Position numbers and translations under genes: made by a program. Below the pieces are notes generated by a model. The model was given only the letters and a program-made list of their open reading frames with translations. It did no database searches and was not told the DNA's origin. Shown one piece after another: positions 34,400 through 42,670 of a stretch of 64,000 nt of DNA. Source of the DNA: Blastococcus sp. CT_GayMR19 (GTDB lineage: Bacteria > Actinomycetota > Actinomycetes > Mycobacteriales > Geodermatophilaceae); assembly GCF_004570385.1 (NCBI RefSeq), contig NZ_SPQL01000018.1, forward strand, positions 1-64,000, given 5' to 3'. Within the stretch, counting starts at the first letter, position 1. The number at the start of each line of letters is the position of its first letter.

Positions 34400-34914
34400 C
34401 GCGCGGGCACCGCGTCGCGTCGGACCGCGCGCCAGGGTCGCGCGACCGCGACGAACACGAGAACACCGACGGCGACGGGGAGCCAGCCCACGCTCGAGGA
34501 GATCGAGAAGCCGTCCGCCAGCGGCGCGTACTCCATGGACGACCCCGGGAGCAGCGTCACCGAGCCGCGGACCGGCTCCGTCGGGTCGGCGCTCATGACG
34601 CCGTCCGCCCAGGCGGTGCCGGCCAGCAGTGCGACGACGAGGGTTCCCATCAGCGCGGTCAGTCCGCTGTAGATCCCCACCGCCCAGCGTGGCCTGGTCG
34701 GGTCGGCCAGGACGGCGTCGGCGGCCATCTGCCGGGTGCTGCCGAGCGCGGCCACGGCTGCCCTCGCCCCGGTGTGCGCCGCGGCCTCGCGCACGTTCGC
34801 CCGCAGTTCGCGGCGCAGCTCCCGGCGTCGTCGCGCGGGGGTGCCCCGCAGGTCGAGCCACCAGTCGTAGGAGAGCACGGCCCGCTCGATCCGGACCCGG
34901 TCCAGGACGTTCAT
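34396..34914 (-). CDS. PadR-partner membrane protein (DUF1700/permease-prefix-like)
   Basis: A 172-residue protein. The first 70 or so residues are charged and helical (LRGTPARRRRELRRELRAN), as in permease-prefix or DUF1700 domains; two hydrophobic segments follow at about residues 80-102 and 143-162. Such genes typically follow a padR gene and are repressed by it. The ATG overlaps the padR stop by 4 nt, and GAGGAA precedes it. The function of the family is unknown; a link to membrane stress is often proposed. Confidence 0.8.
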   Translation of the reverse strand: MNVLDRVRIERAVLSYDWWLDLRGTPARRRRELRRELRANVREAAAHTGARAAVAALGSTRQMAADAVLADPTRPRWAVGIYSGLTALMGTLVVALLAGTAWADGVMSADPTEPVRGSVTLLPGSSMEYAPLADGFSISSSVGWLPVAVGVLVFVAVARPWRAVRRDAVPAR

Positions 34915-35258
34915 CGTTGGTTCCTCGCTGAGGTCGCGGGGGACAGGACGGAGTGCACGGTGCGGGCGAGGGACTCCCACGCCGACACCCCGCCGGAGAG
35001 CTCTGCGGCCCCGGCGGGAGTGATCTCGTAGTACTTGCGTGCCGGCCCGGTGGTCGACGGGACGAGCCGGGAGCCGAGCAGCCCCCGGCTCTCCAGCCGG
35101 CTGAGGGCCGGGTAGACCGTGCCCTCGTTCAGGTCGGCCAGGCCGAGCTCCTGCAGCCGGAGGACCAGCGAGTAGCCGTAGTCCTCGGCGTCGGAGACCA
35201 GGCGCAGCAGCAACAGGGGGAGCACCCCCTTGAGCATCTGCGGGTCGTGGCCGGACAC
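34911..35258 (-). CDS. PadR-family transcriptional regulator
   Basis: A 115-residue winged-helix repressor. It starts at GTG 35258 with VSGHDPQMLKGVLPLLLLRL, a common PadR opening; the recognition helix is in LNEGTVYPALSRLESRGLL, and ARKYYEITPAG forms the wing. It probably represses its own operon with the downstream membrane protein, to which it is coupled by ATGA. A near-palindrome upstream at 35279-35297 is the candidate operator. The inducer is not known. Confidence 0.9.
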   Translation of the reverse strand: MSGHDPQMLKGVLPLLLLRLVSDAEDYGYSLVLRLQELGLADLNEGTVYPALSRLESRGLLGSRLVPSTTGPARKYYEITPAGAAELSGGVSAWESLARTVHSVLSPATSARNQR

Positions 35259-35278
35259 CGCAGCAGTATGTGACCCGG

Positions 35279-35297
35279 TACCTGGCAAAGTCAAGTA
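35279..35297. promoter_or_regulatory. Candidate PadR operator
   Basis: TACCTGGCAAAGTCAAGTA has imperfect dyad symmetry (TACCT against AAGTA arms) and lies 20 bp upstream of the padR start. It is AT-richer than its surroundings, as expected for a promoter/operator. Confidence 0.4.
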
Positions 35298-35346
35298 GCT
35301 GCCCAGGCGGGTCGTGCCCGTCAATACGCTCGGATCGAGGCGGCGG

Positions 35347-36366
35347 TCAGTAGCCGGGGCCGAGCTGACCGACCGCGCCGAGCAGCACCCGCAGCCCGGC
35401 GAGCTGCTGCTGGCGGGCGGCCGGTCCGGTCGCCGCCCAGGCGTCGAGCGCGCACTCCGGATCGGCGGTGGTGTGGCCGCACCCGGGCGGGCAGTCGACG
35501 GCGGCCTCGGCGATCTCCTCGAAGGCCGCCAGGACGTCGTCCGCGGTGACGTGCGCCAGGCCGAACGACCGGATCCCCGGGGTGTCGATCACCGTGCCGC
35601 CGGCCGGCAGGTCGAAGAGCACGGCCGAGGACGACGTGTGCCGTCCTTTGCCGATCTTGCTCACGTCAGCGGTGGCCCGGAAGGCGTCGGGGACCAGCCG
35701 GTTCACCAGCGTCGACTTGCCCACCCCGGACTGCCCCACGAACACGCTCATCCGCCAGGCGAGCCGGTCCAGCAGCGGGTCGAGAGGCGCCTCCCGCGAC
35801 ATCGGCACCGCATCGATGCTGAGCCCGGCGTAGCGGTCCAGCAGCGGCTGGGGACTGGCCAGGTCGGTCTTCGTCAGGCACAGCAGGGGCTGGAGACCCC
35901 CGGCGTACGCGGCGACCAGGCAGCGGTCGAGGAAGCCCCATGCCGGCTCGGGGTCGGCGACGGCGGTGACGATCACCAGCTGGTCGGCGTTGGCGACGAC
36001 GATCCGCTCGGTGGGGTCGGTGTCGTCGGCGGTGCGCCGCAGGGAGGTCGTCCGCTCCTCGATGGAGACGATGCGGGCGAGGGAGTCGGTGCGCCCGCTC
36101 GTGTCCCCGACGAGTCGCACCTGGTCCCCGACGACGACGCCGTGCTTGCCCAGCTCCCGCGCGCGCATCGAGGTCACGTCGACGTGGCCGCCGTCCGGCC
36201 CCTCGACCCGGACGGTCATCCGGCCGCGGTCGACGGCCACGACCAGGCCGGGGACGGCGTCGGCATGTGCGGGGCGGGTGCGGGTGCGTGGGCGGGAGCC
36301 GCGGCGGCTCGGCCGGACCCGCACGTCGTCCTCGTCCGAGCGGCTGTCGTGCCGTCGGCCGCTCAT
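35347..36366 (-). CDS. rsgA: Ribosome small subunit-dependent GTPase A
   Basis: A 339-residue circularly permuted GTPase acting in late 30S maturation. The order of motifs is G4 (LTKTDL), then G1 (GQSGVGKST), then G3 (DTPG), which is the permutation diagnostic of RsgA/YjeQ. An OB-fold precedes (about residues 38-110), and a C-terminal zinc site is seen as CPPGCGHTTADPEC. The first 35 residues are Arg-rich. It lies 10 nt after aroA on the same strand, the usual actinobacterial aroA-rsgA pair. Confidence 0.95.
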   Translation of the reverse strand: MSGRRHDSRSDEDDVRVRPSRRGSRPRTRTRPAHADAVPGLVVAVDRGRMTVRVEGPDGGHVDVTSMRARELGKHGVVVGDQVRLVGDTSGRTDSLARIVSIEERTTSLRRTADDTDPTERIVVANADQLVIVTAVADPEPAWGFLDRCLVAAYAGGLQPLLCLTKTDLASPQPLLDRYAGLSIDAVPMSREAPLDPLLDRLAWRMSVFVGQSGVGKSTLVNRLVPDAFRATADVSKIGKGRHTSSSAVLFDLPAGGTVIDTPGIRSFGLAHVTADDVLAAFEEIAEAAVDCPPGCGHTTADPECALDAWAATGPAARQQQLAGLRVLLGAVGQLGPGY

Positions 36367-36376
36367 GCGTGCGCGC

Positions 36377-37669
36377 TCAGGAGCCGGCTCCGACCGGGTC
36401 TCCGACGAGGCCGGCCCAGCGGTCGACGAAGTCCGGGAGGGTCTTGGTGACGGCGTCGGCGCCGGTGACCTCGACGCCGTCGATCGCGAGCCCGAGAACC
36501 GCGGCGGCGTGGACCATGCGGTGGTCCGCGTAGGAGTCCAGCCGGGCGGCGCGGTGGGGGCCCGGCTCGATGACCAGGCCGTCCGGCAGCTGCTCCACCC
36601 GGGCGCCGACCGCCGTCAGCACCTCGTCCAGCGCCTGGAGCCGGTCGGTCTCGTGACCGCGCAGGTGGCCGATCCCGGTCAGCCGGGACGGCCCGTCGGC
36701 CAGCGCGCAGAGCGCGGCGAGGACGGGGGTCAGCTCGCCCACCTCGCCGAGGTCGGCGACGAGCGGGTGCACGGTGCCCGCGCCGGTCACCTGCAGGCCC
36801 TTGGCGGTGCGGGCGACGTCGGCGCCCATCTCCGCGAGCAGCCGGTCCAGCTGGGCGCCGGGCTGGGTGGTGACGTCCGGCCAGTCGCGGACCGTTACCC
36901 GCCCACCGGTGGCCAGCGCCGCGGCGAGGAAGGGAGCGGCACTGGACAGGTCGGGCTCCACGACGCGGTCGAGTGCGGCGATCGGGCCGGGGGACACCCG
37001 CCAGCCGCCGTCGGTGGCCGCGACCTCGACGCCGTGCTCGTGCAGCGTGGTCACGGTCATCTCCACGTGCGGCATCGACGGCACGCCGCCGGTGAGCGAG
37101 AGGTCGATCCCCTCGTCGAAGCGGGCCGCCGCCAGCAGCAGGCCCGAGACGATCTGCGAGGACTCGCTCGCGTCGACGGCGACGGTGCCCCCGCGCACCC
37201 GCCCGGTCCCGTGCACCGTGAAGGGCGCCCGGCCGCGGCCGCCGTCGTCCACCTCGACGCCCAGGTCCCGCAGCGCGGCGAGCAGGCCGGCGTTGGGGCG
37301 GTCCCGCAACCGCGCATCGCCGTCCAGGCGGACCGGGCCGGTGGCCAGCGCGGCCACCGGCGGGAGGAAACGGAGCACCGTGCCGGCCAGCCCGGCGTCG
37401 ACCTCGGCCGGCCCGCGCAGCTCCCCGGGGGTGACCAGCCAGTCCGGGTGGGCGGGGGAACCGATCGCCTCGATGCGGACGCCGAGGGCCCGGAGGCCGC
37501 CGGCCATCAGATCGGTGTCGCGGGCGCGCAGCGGGCGCACCAGCCGGCTCGGCCCGTCAGCGATCGCCGCCAGGATCAGGGCGCGGGCCGTGAGGGATTT
37601 CGAGCCGGGCAGCGCGACGACGGCATCGACCGGTGCCGAGCGGTGCGGCGTCGTCCAGACCGGATTCAC
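36377..37669 (-). CDS. aroA: 3-phosphoshikimate 1-carboxyvinyltransferase (EPSP synthase)
   Basis: A 430-residue shikimate-pathway enzyme joining phosphoenolpyruvate to shikimate 3-phosphate. LPGSKSLTARALILAA (residues 20-35) holds the conserved Lys and Ser; LAGTVLRFLPPVAAL corresponds to the NAGTAxR loop with Leu in place of Asn; C-terminal DSYADHRMVHAAAVLGL carries the DHRxAMA-like motif. These variants are usual for actinobacterial enzymes. GTG 37669 starts MNPVWTTPHR. It is co-directional with rsgA. Confidence 0.95.
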   Translation of the reverse strand: MNPVWTTPHRSAPVDAVVALPGSKSLTARALILAAIADGPSRLVRPLRARDTDLMAGGLRALGVRIEAIGSPAHPDWLVTPGELRGPAEVDAGLAGTVLRFLPPVAALATGPVRLDGDARLRDRPNAGLLAALRDLGVEVDDGGRGRAPFTVHGTGRVRGGTVAVDASESSQIVSGLLLAAARFDEGIDLSLTGGVPSMPHVEMTVTTLHEHGVEVAATDGGWRVSPGPIAALDRVVEPDLSSAAPFLAAALATGGRVTVRDWPDVTTQPGAQLDRLLAEMGADVARTAKGLQVTGAGTVHPLVADLGEVGELTPVLAALCALADGPSRLTGIGHLRGHETDRLQALDEVLTAVGARVEQLPDGLVIEPGPHRAARLDSYADHRMVHAAAVLGLAIDGVEVTGADAVTKTLPDFVDRWAGLVGDPVGAGS

Positions 37670-37715
37670 GGGCTCATTCTGCCCGGTCGGAGTTGCCGCA
37701 CCGCTCGCGCACCGC

Positions 37716-39173
37716 TCAGCCGGCCTGCGGCTTCTGCGCCTTCTTGGCAGGGAGCACCCGCGTCAGCTTGCGGTTGGCGAACTCGAACATGCCCAGCTCG
37801 GAGAGCTCCCGCCCGTAGCCCGAGCGCTTCACCCCGCCGAAGGGCAGCTCGGGGGACGAGCCACTGGGCTGGTTGACGAAGACCATCCCGGCCTCGAGCC
37901 GATCGGCCACCGACCGGGCCTTGTCGAGGTCGCTGGAGAAGACGGCGGCGCCGAGGCCGTACGTCGTGTTGTTGGCCAGCTCGATCGCCTCGTCCTCGTT
38001 GCTCACCTTGTAGACGACGGCGGCCGGGCCGAAGAGCTCCTCCGAGTAGGCCCGCATCTCCGGGGTGACGTCGGTGAGGATCGTCGGCTCCACGAACGCG
38101 CCGGGGTGGTCGGGGCGGCCGCCGCCGGTGACGACGGTCGCGCCCTTGTCGATCGCGTCCTGGATCTGCGCGTGCAGGTCCTTGGCCGCCTGCTCGCTCG
38201 ACAGCGGGGCCAGCGTCGTCGACGGGTCGCTCGGGTCGCCGGGGGAGAAGGTGGAGAACGCCTGCTTCAGGCCCTCGACGAACGGCTCGTAGATGTCCTC
38301 GGGGACGATCATCCGCTTGGCGGCGATGCAGGCCTGGCCGCTGTTCTGCATCCGGCCCATCGTGGCGGCCTTGACCGTCCGGCCCAGGTCCTCGGTGTCG
38401 AGGACGATGAACGGGTCGCTGCCGCCGAGCTCGAGCACCGACTTCTTGAGGTGCTTGCCGGCCAGCGAGGCGACGGCGCTGCCGGCCCGCTCGCTGCCGG
38501 TGAGGGTGACGCCCTGGACGAGCGGGTGCGCGATCACCTGCTCGACGTCGGGGATGGCGAGGAAGACGTTGGTGTAGACGCCCTCGGGGACGCCGGCGTC
38601 GAGGAAGCACTTCTCGATGGCCAGCGCCGTCTGCGGGTTGAGCTCGGCGTGCTTGAGCAGGATCGCGTTGCCGAGGACGAGGTTCGGCCCCGCGACGCGG
38701 ACGACCTGGTACAGCGGGTAGTTCCAGGGCTCGATGGCGAGGATGACGCCGATCGGCTCGTTCTCGACGACCGCCTCGCCCTGCATCACCTCGATCTGCC
38801 GGGGCTCGAGGAAGCGGGGGCCGTTCTTCGCGTAGTAGTCGAGGATGCTGGCGGCCAGTTTCACCTCACCGCCGGCCTCCTGGATCCGCTTGCCCATCTC
38901 GCGGGTGACCAGGGCGGCGAACTCGTCCGCGCGCTCCAGCATCAGTTCGGCGGCGCGGCCGACGATCTGCGCCCGCTCCTCGACCGGTCGGCCGCGCCAC
39001 TCGAGGAACGCGGCGTGGGCCTTCTCGACGACGCCGTCGATGGCGTCGGTGGCGAGGAAGGGGAACTCCTTCTCGACCTCGCCGCTGTACGGGTTGAGCG
39101 TCCGGTACGGGCGGGCGCCGGTGTCACTGGCGGTCTTCGGGTGCTCTGTGGGTGCGTTCTGTGTCGCGGTCAC
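37716..39173 (-). CDS. NAD(P)-dependent aldehyde dehydrogenase, succinate-semialdehyde type
   Basis: A 485-residue ALDH-superfamily enzyme. EPWNYPLYQ, the catalytic Glu in LELGGSDPF and the nucleophilic Cys in [12 protein letters not shown] are present, and the protein ends in a Lys/Ala-rich tail. The sequence is of the GabD-like type that oxidises succinate semialdehyde to succinate, but no GABA aminotransferase is adjacent. GTG 39173 is preferred because GAGG lies 8 nt upstream; an in-frame ATG at 39197 would include that site in the coding region. It is divergent from the SRAP gene. Confidence 0.88.
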   Translation of the reverse strand: MTATQNAPTEHPKTASDTGARPYRTLNPYSGEVEKEFPFLATDAIDGVVEKAHAAFLEWRGRPVEERAQIVGRAAELMLERADEFAALVTREMGKRIQEAGGEVKLAASILDYYAKNGPRFLEPRQIEVMQGEAVVENEPIGVILAIEPWNYPLYQVVRVAGPNLVLGNAILLKHAELNPQTALAIEKCFLDAGVPEGVYTNVFLAIPDVEQVIAHPLVQGVTLTGSERAGSAVASLAGKHLKKSVLELGGSDPFIVLDTEDLGRTVKAATMGRMQNSGQACIAAKRMIVPEDIYEPFVEGLKQAFSTFSPGDPSDPSTTLAPLSSEQAAKDLHAQIQDAIDKGATVVTGGGRPDHPGAFVEPTILTDVTPEMRAYSEELFGPAAVVYKVSNEDEAIELANNTTYGLGAAVFSSDLDKARSVADRLEAGMVFVNQPSGSSPELPFGGVKRSGYGRELSELGMFEFANRKLTRVLPAKKAQKPQAG

Positions 39174-39305
39174 GGGGTGATCCTCGTCTCTCGGCATCGG
39201 AGTCCGTCAAGGGCCCCTACCCATCGCCCCGGACGCTCGCACGGGCGCCGGGCTGTCACACCGCCCACCTAGAGTTCGAGGCACGCCAGCCAGGGAGGAC
39301 GCACC

Positions 39306-40052
39306 ATGTGCGGTCGCTACGCCGCCAGCCGTCGCGCGGAGGACCTCGTGCTCGAGTTCGAGGCCGTGCGCGCCGAGGGCCAGGGGCCGCTGCCCGCCGA
39401 CTACAACGTCGCGCCGACCAAGGACGTCCACGTCGTGCGGCACAAGAAGGAACGCGACGCCGAGGGCGCGCCCACCGGCGGCGGGCACCGGGAGCTGCGC
39501 ACTGTCCGCTGGGGCCTGGTGCCCTCCTGGGCCAGGGACGTCTCGGTCGGCAACCGGATGCTCAACGCCCGCGTGGAGTCGCTCACGGAGAAGCCGGCGT
39601 TCAAGAAGGCCGCCGCCTCCCGCCGCTGCCTGATCCCGGCCGACGGCTGGTACGAGTGGGCCAAGCGGCTGGATTCCCCGACCAAGCAGCCGTACTTCAT
39701 CACCCCGGAGGACGGCTCCGTCCTCGCCTTCGCCGGCCTGTGGGAGGTGTGGGGCCGCGGTGAGGACCGCCTGTACACCTGCACGGTCGTGACGGCGCCC
39801 GCGACCGGCGCGCTCACCGAGATCCACGAGCGGATGCCGCTGGTGCTTCCCCGGGACCGCTGGGCAGCCTGGCTGGACCCGGCCCGGGAGGACGTCGGGG
39901 AGCTGGCCCTGCCCACCCCGCCGGAGGTCGTCGAGACGCTCGAGATCCGGCCGGTCAGCACCGCGGTCAACAACGTGGCCAACAACGGTCCGGAGCTGAC
40001 GGCTCGCGCCGAGTCGGTCAGCGAGCCCGTCGACCAGCCTGCGCTCTTCTGA
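39306..40052 (+). CDS. SOS response-associated peptidase (SRAP/YedK, HMCES-like)
   Basis: A 248-residue abasic-site sensor. Mature catalytic Cys2 in MCGRYA forms a thiazolidine crosslink with abasic sites in single-stranded DNA; Asn34 (DYNVAPT), Glu117 (GWYEW) and His174 (EIHERMP) complete the SRAP active site. ATG 39306 follows AGGGAGGA, and the invariant Met-Cys start fixes it. It is divergent from the aldehyde dehydrogenase and is followed after 2 nt by the spermidine-synthase-like gene. Confidence 0.95.
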   Translation: MCGRYAASRRAEDLVLEFEAVRAEGQGPLPADYNVAPTKDVHVVRHKKERDAEGAPTGGGHRELRTVRWGLVPSWARDVSVGNRMLNARVESLTEKPAFKKAAASRRCLIPADGWYEWAKRLDSPTKQPYFITPEDGSVLAFAGLWEVWGRGEDRLYTCTVVTAPATGALTEIHERMPLVLPRDRWAAWLDPAREDVGELALPTPPEVVETLEIRPVSTAVNNVANNGPELTARAESVSEPVDQPALF

Positions 40053-40054
40053 CG

Positions 40055-41560
40055 GTGGCCGCACCCGTCCCCACGCCGCTGCCGAACCCGGTCGCCGCGG
40101 CGGTCACCTTCCTGTGCTCCGGCGCCGTGCTGGTGCTGGAGATCGTCGGGCTGCGGCTGATCGCGCCGTACGTCGGCGTGACGCTGCAGACCAGCACCGC
40201 GATCATCGGGTTCGCGCTCGCGGCGATCGCGCTGGGCGCCTGGACCGGGGGCGCGACGGCCGACCGCACCGATCCCCGCCGGCTGCTGGCGCCGCTGATG
40301 GTCGCCGGCGGAGCGCTGGTCGTGGCCGTCCTGCCGCTGGTCCGCTTCACCGGCTCGCTGCTGTCCGGCGCCGACGCGGGTGGCGTGCTGCTGCTGGCCG
40401 CCGTCGCCGTGGTGGTGCCCGCGGCGCTGCTGTCCGCCGTCCCCCCGATGGTGGTGAAGCTGCAGCTGGCCAGCCTGGCGGAGACCGGCGCGGTGGTCGG
40501 CCGGCTGTCCGGGATCGGCACGCTCGGTGGCATCGCGGCCACCTTCGTCACGGGTTTCCTGCTGATCGCCGTCCTGCCGAGCAGCGTCATCCTCGTCGGC
40601 ACGGGCGGGGTGACCGTGGTCGCCGGGATCGTCGTCGGCGTGCTGCTCCGGCGGCGGACCGCCGGCGGCGCGGGCCGGGTGCCGGTGGGGCTGCTCGTCC
40701 TCGCGGTCGCCGGGGCGGGTCTGGCGGCCGTGGCGCCGACGCCGTGCGAGGAGGAGACCGCGTACCACTGCGCACGCGTGGTGGCCGACCCCGCGCGGGA
40801 CACCGGCCGGGTGCTCATGCTCGACACCCTCCGGCACTCCTACGTCGACCTGGCCGACCCGACGCATCTGGAGTTCGAGTACGTGCGGGCGGTCGCGGCG
40901 GTCACCGACGTCGTCGCGCCCGCCGGGCGGGCGCTGTCCGCGCTGCACGTCGGCGGCGGAGGGCTGACCGTGCCCCGCTACCTCGCCGCCGTCCGTCCGG
41001 GCACCGACAGCCTGGTCATCGAGGTCGATCCCGGCGTGGTCGCGATCGACCGGGAGCAGCTGGAGCTGGAGACGTCCAATTCGCTGGCGGTGCGGGTCGC
41101 CGACGGGCGGGTCGCGCTGGCCGAGGAGCGCCCGGGTCGGCGCGACCTGGTGGTGGGCGACGCCTTCGGGGGACTGTCGGTGCCGTGGCAGCTCACCACC
41201 CGGGAGGCCCTCGAGCTGGTGGATGCGGCGCTGGCGGACACCGGTGTGTACGCGGTCAACCTCATCGACCACCCGCCGCTGGGCTTCGTCCGCGCGGAGC
41301 TGGCGACGTTGCGCGAGGTGTTCCCGCACGTGCTCCTGCTCGCCCGGGCGCCGGTGCTGGCAGGGGAGGACGGCGGCAACCTCGTCGCCGTGGCGTCTCG
41401 CTCGCCGCTGCCGGTCGAGGGAATCGCCGGCGCCCTGACCGGCCACGACCTGGCCTGGCATCTCGCGGAGGGTGCCGAACTCGACGCCTTCATCGGCGAC
41501 GCCGCGGTGCTGACCGACGACTACGCGCCGGTCGACCAGCTGCTCACCCCCTACGGCTGA
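40055..41560 (+). CDS. Fused membrane/spermidine-synthase-like protein
   Basis: A 501-residue protein with an N-terminal membrane region (about residues 12-235, seven or so helices) and a C-terminal methyltransferase-like domain of the spermidine synthase fold. GGGGLTVPRYL is the nucleotide-binding glycine loop, followed by VIEVDPGVV, VADGRVAL and VVGDAFGG. The acidic residues needed for a true aminopropyltransferase cannot be confirmed, so polyamine synthesis is not certain. The GTG at 40055 is 2 nt after the SRAP stop, indicating translational coupling. Confidence 0.8.
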   Translation: MAAPVPTPLPNPVAAAVTFLCSGAVLVLEIVGLRLIAPYVGVTLQTSTAIIGFALAAIALGAWTGGATADRTDPRRLLAPLMVAGGALVVAVLPLVRFTGSLLSGADAGGVLLLAAVAVVVPAALLSAVPPMVVKLQLASLAETGAVVGRLSGIGTLGGIAATFVTGFLLIAVLPSSVILVGTGGVTVVAGIVVGVLLRRRTAGGAGRVPVGLLVLAVAGAGLAAVAPTPCEEETAYHCARVVADPARDTGRVLMLDTLRHSYVDLADPTHLEFEYVRAVAAVTDVVAPAGRALSALHVGGGGLTVPRYLAAVRPGTDSLVIEVDPGVVAIDREQLELETSNSLAVRVADGRVALAEERPGRRDLVVGDAFGGLSVPWQLTTREALELVDAALADTGVYAVNLIDHPPLGFVRAELATLREVFPHVLLLARAPVLAGEDGGNLVAVASRSPLPVEGIAGALTGHDLAWHLAEGAELDAFIGDAAVLTDDYAPVDQLLTPYG

Positions 41561-41853
41561 GGGCTCACAGATCCCGGCGTCGCGTCGCGCCGCGGCGTGG
41601 TGCAGACCTGTCGACGGACGCCGTAGGGCCTCGCCCGGAAGGCGGTCGCAGGGACACCTGGCAGTCGACCGGAGTGGCACCGGGTGGCCCGTTCGTGCGT
41701 CCGGGGGGCACCGCAGGTGGAAACCGTCGACCCCCGGGTGGAGGTCATCGCCACCCAGGGTGGCTGGTGACGGAGCGAGCGGCCCTCGACATTGGTGGCA
41801 GGCCGTCTCCGGGTCGTCCGGGCCCGGGCAGCCTGACGGAGAGGACCACCCAC
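41561..41853. other. Intergenic region with no recognised element
   Basis: About 290 bp between the spermidine-synthase-like gene and the His-rich gene. No convincing gene, RNA or strong hairpin is seen; it presumably carries the promoter of the downstream gene. Confidence 0.4.
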
Positions 41854-42246
41854 ATGTCGCTTGCATTGTCAGGACCCTCGATGGCACTTCCGGCGTCGCG
41901 CGGTTCATCCCCGATCGAGAACGGCTCCTCAGGGGCCTTCCCGCACGCGGAGGAGCACCTCGCCGTGCGCAGCGGTCGGCTCCGCGACCACCTGCTCCAC
42001 GAGCACATGCTCCACGAGCACGGCCGAACCGGACGGGAGCTCAACGGCCTGCCACTCGCGGACCTGCACCACTTCGAGCATGTCGAGCAGGTGATGGGCC
42101 TGAACGACCTCGGCCACCGGCACCGGGCGGACGTGGGGACCCACCCGCATGTCCCCGCGGAGCCGGACGGAGCCCCGATCGCTGAAGTCCTGGCGGCCGC
42201 AGAGGGCTACCTGCCGCGCTCGGAGGCATGGTCCGTCCCTGTCTGA
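41854..42246 (+). CDS. Histidine-rich hypothetical protein
   Basis: A 130-residue soluble protein of no recognised family. It is very rich in His, concentrated at about residues 42-105, including a repeated LLHEHMLHEH, DLHHFEHVEQ, LGHRHRAD and THPHVP. There is no signal peptide or membrane segment. ATG 41854 has GGAGAGG about 9 nt upstream, and codons show the normal G/C third-position bias, so it is probably a real gene. Clustered His and acidic residues suggest metal binding (Ni, Zn or Cu), but that is inference. Confidence 0.65.
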   Translation: MSLALSGPSMALPASRGSSPIENGSSGAFPHAEEHLAVRSGRLRDHLLHEHMLHEHGRTGRELNGLPLADLHHFEHVEQVMGLNDLGHRHRADVGTHPHVPAEPDGAPIAEVLAAAEGYLPRSEAWSVPV

Positions 42247-42372
42247 TGCCGCGTCCGCGGGGGGTGAGGGCGCCGAAGCCGCAGCGGACTCACACGGTCT
42301 TCGGAGCGCGCACTCAGTGGGTCATCAGGCACGGCGACGAATGTCGGGAATGCACAGACCAGGAGGCGACCC

Positions 42373-42594
42373 ATGACCGCGCTCGTCATCGTCGTACTGA
42401 TGGTGTTCCTGGCCGTGCTCACGATCGCGGATCTGCTCCCGGGACTCGTCCAGCCGCCTGCGCTGCCTGGCCACAGCACCCAGCCCGGACAGCTCGCGTC
42501 CTCGAGTGGGCCGCGTGGAGACGGCCCGCCGTGCGTCCTGTCCGGCGGGCAGGACGCGGTCGCGGCCCCGGTCGCACGTCGGCTGCTTCGCTGA
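42373..42594 (+). CDS. Small single-span membrane protein
   Basis: A 73-residue protein: residues 2-23 form one hydrophobic helix (MTALVIVVLMVFLAVLTIAD), followed by a Pro/Gly/Ser-rich hydrophilic tail. A perfect AGGAGG ends 6 nt before the ATG, which is the main evidence that it is translated. No family is recognised. It lies alone between the His-rich gene and the HNH gene, and the tail has weaker codon bias than its neighbours. Confidence 0.5.
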   Translation: MTALVIVVLMVFLAVLTIADLLPGLVQPPALPGHSTQPGQLASSSGPRGDGPPCVLSGGQDAVAAPVARRLLR

Positions 42595-42670
42595 TCCGAT
42601 CGCTCCCGGTTCGAATGGCCTGTGCCGTGACCAGCGAGAACTGTCATACCCGTGCCGTAGCTTCGCTCAC

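Noticed and set aside
37741-38610. Alternative minus-strand frame overlapping the aldehyde dehydrogenase
   Set aside because: It is a frame-shifted reading of the same gene, rich in Arg and Gly, without catalytic motifs.
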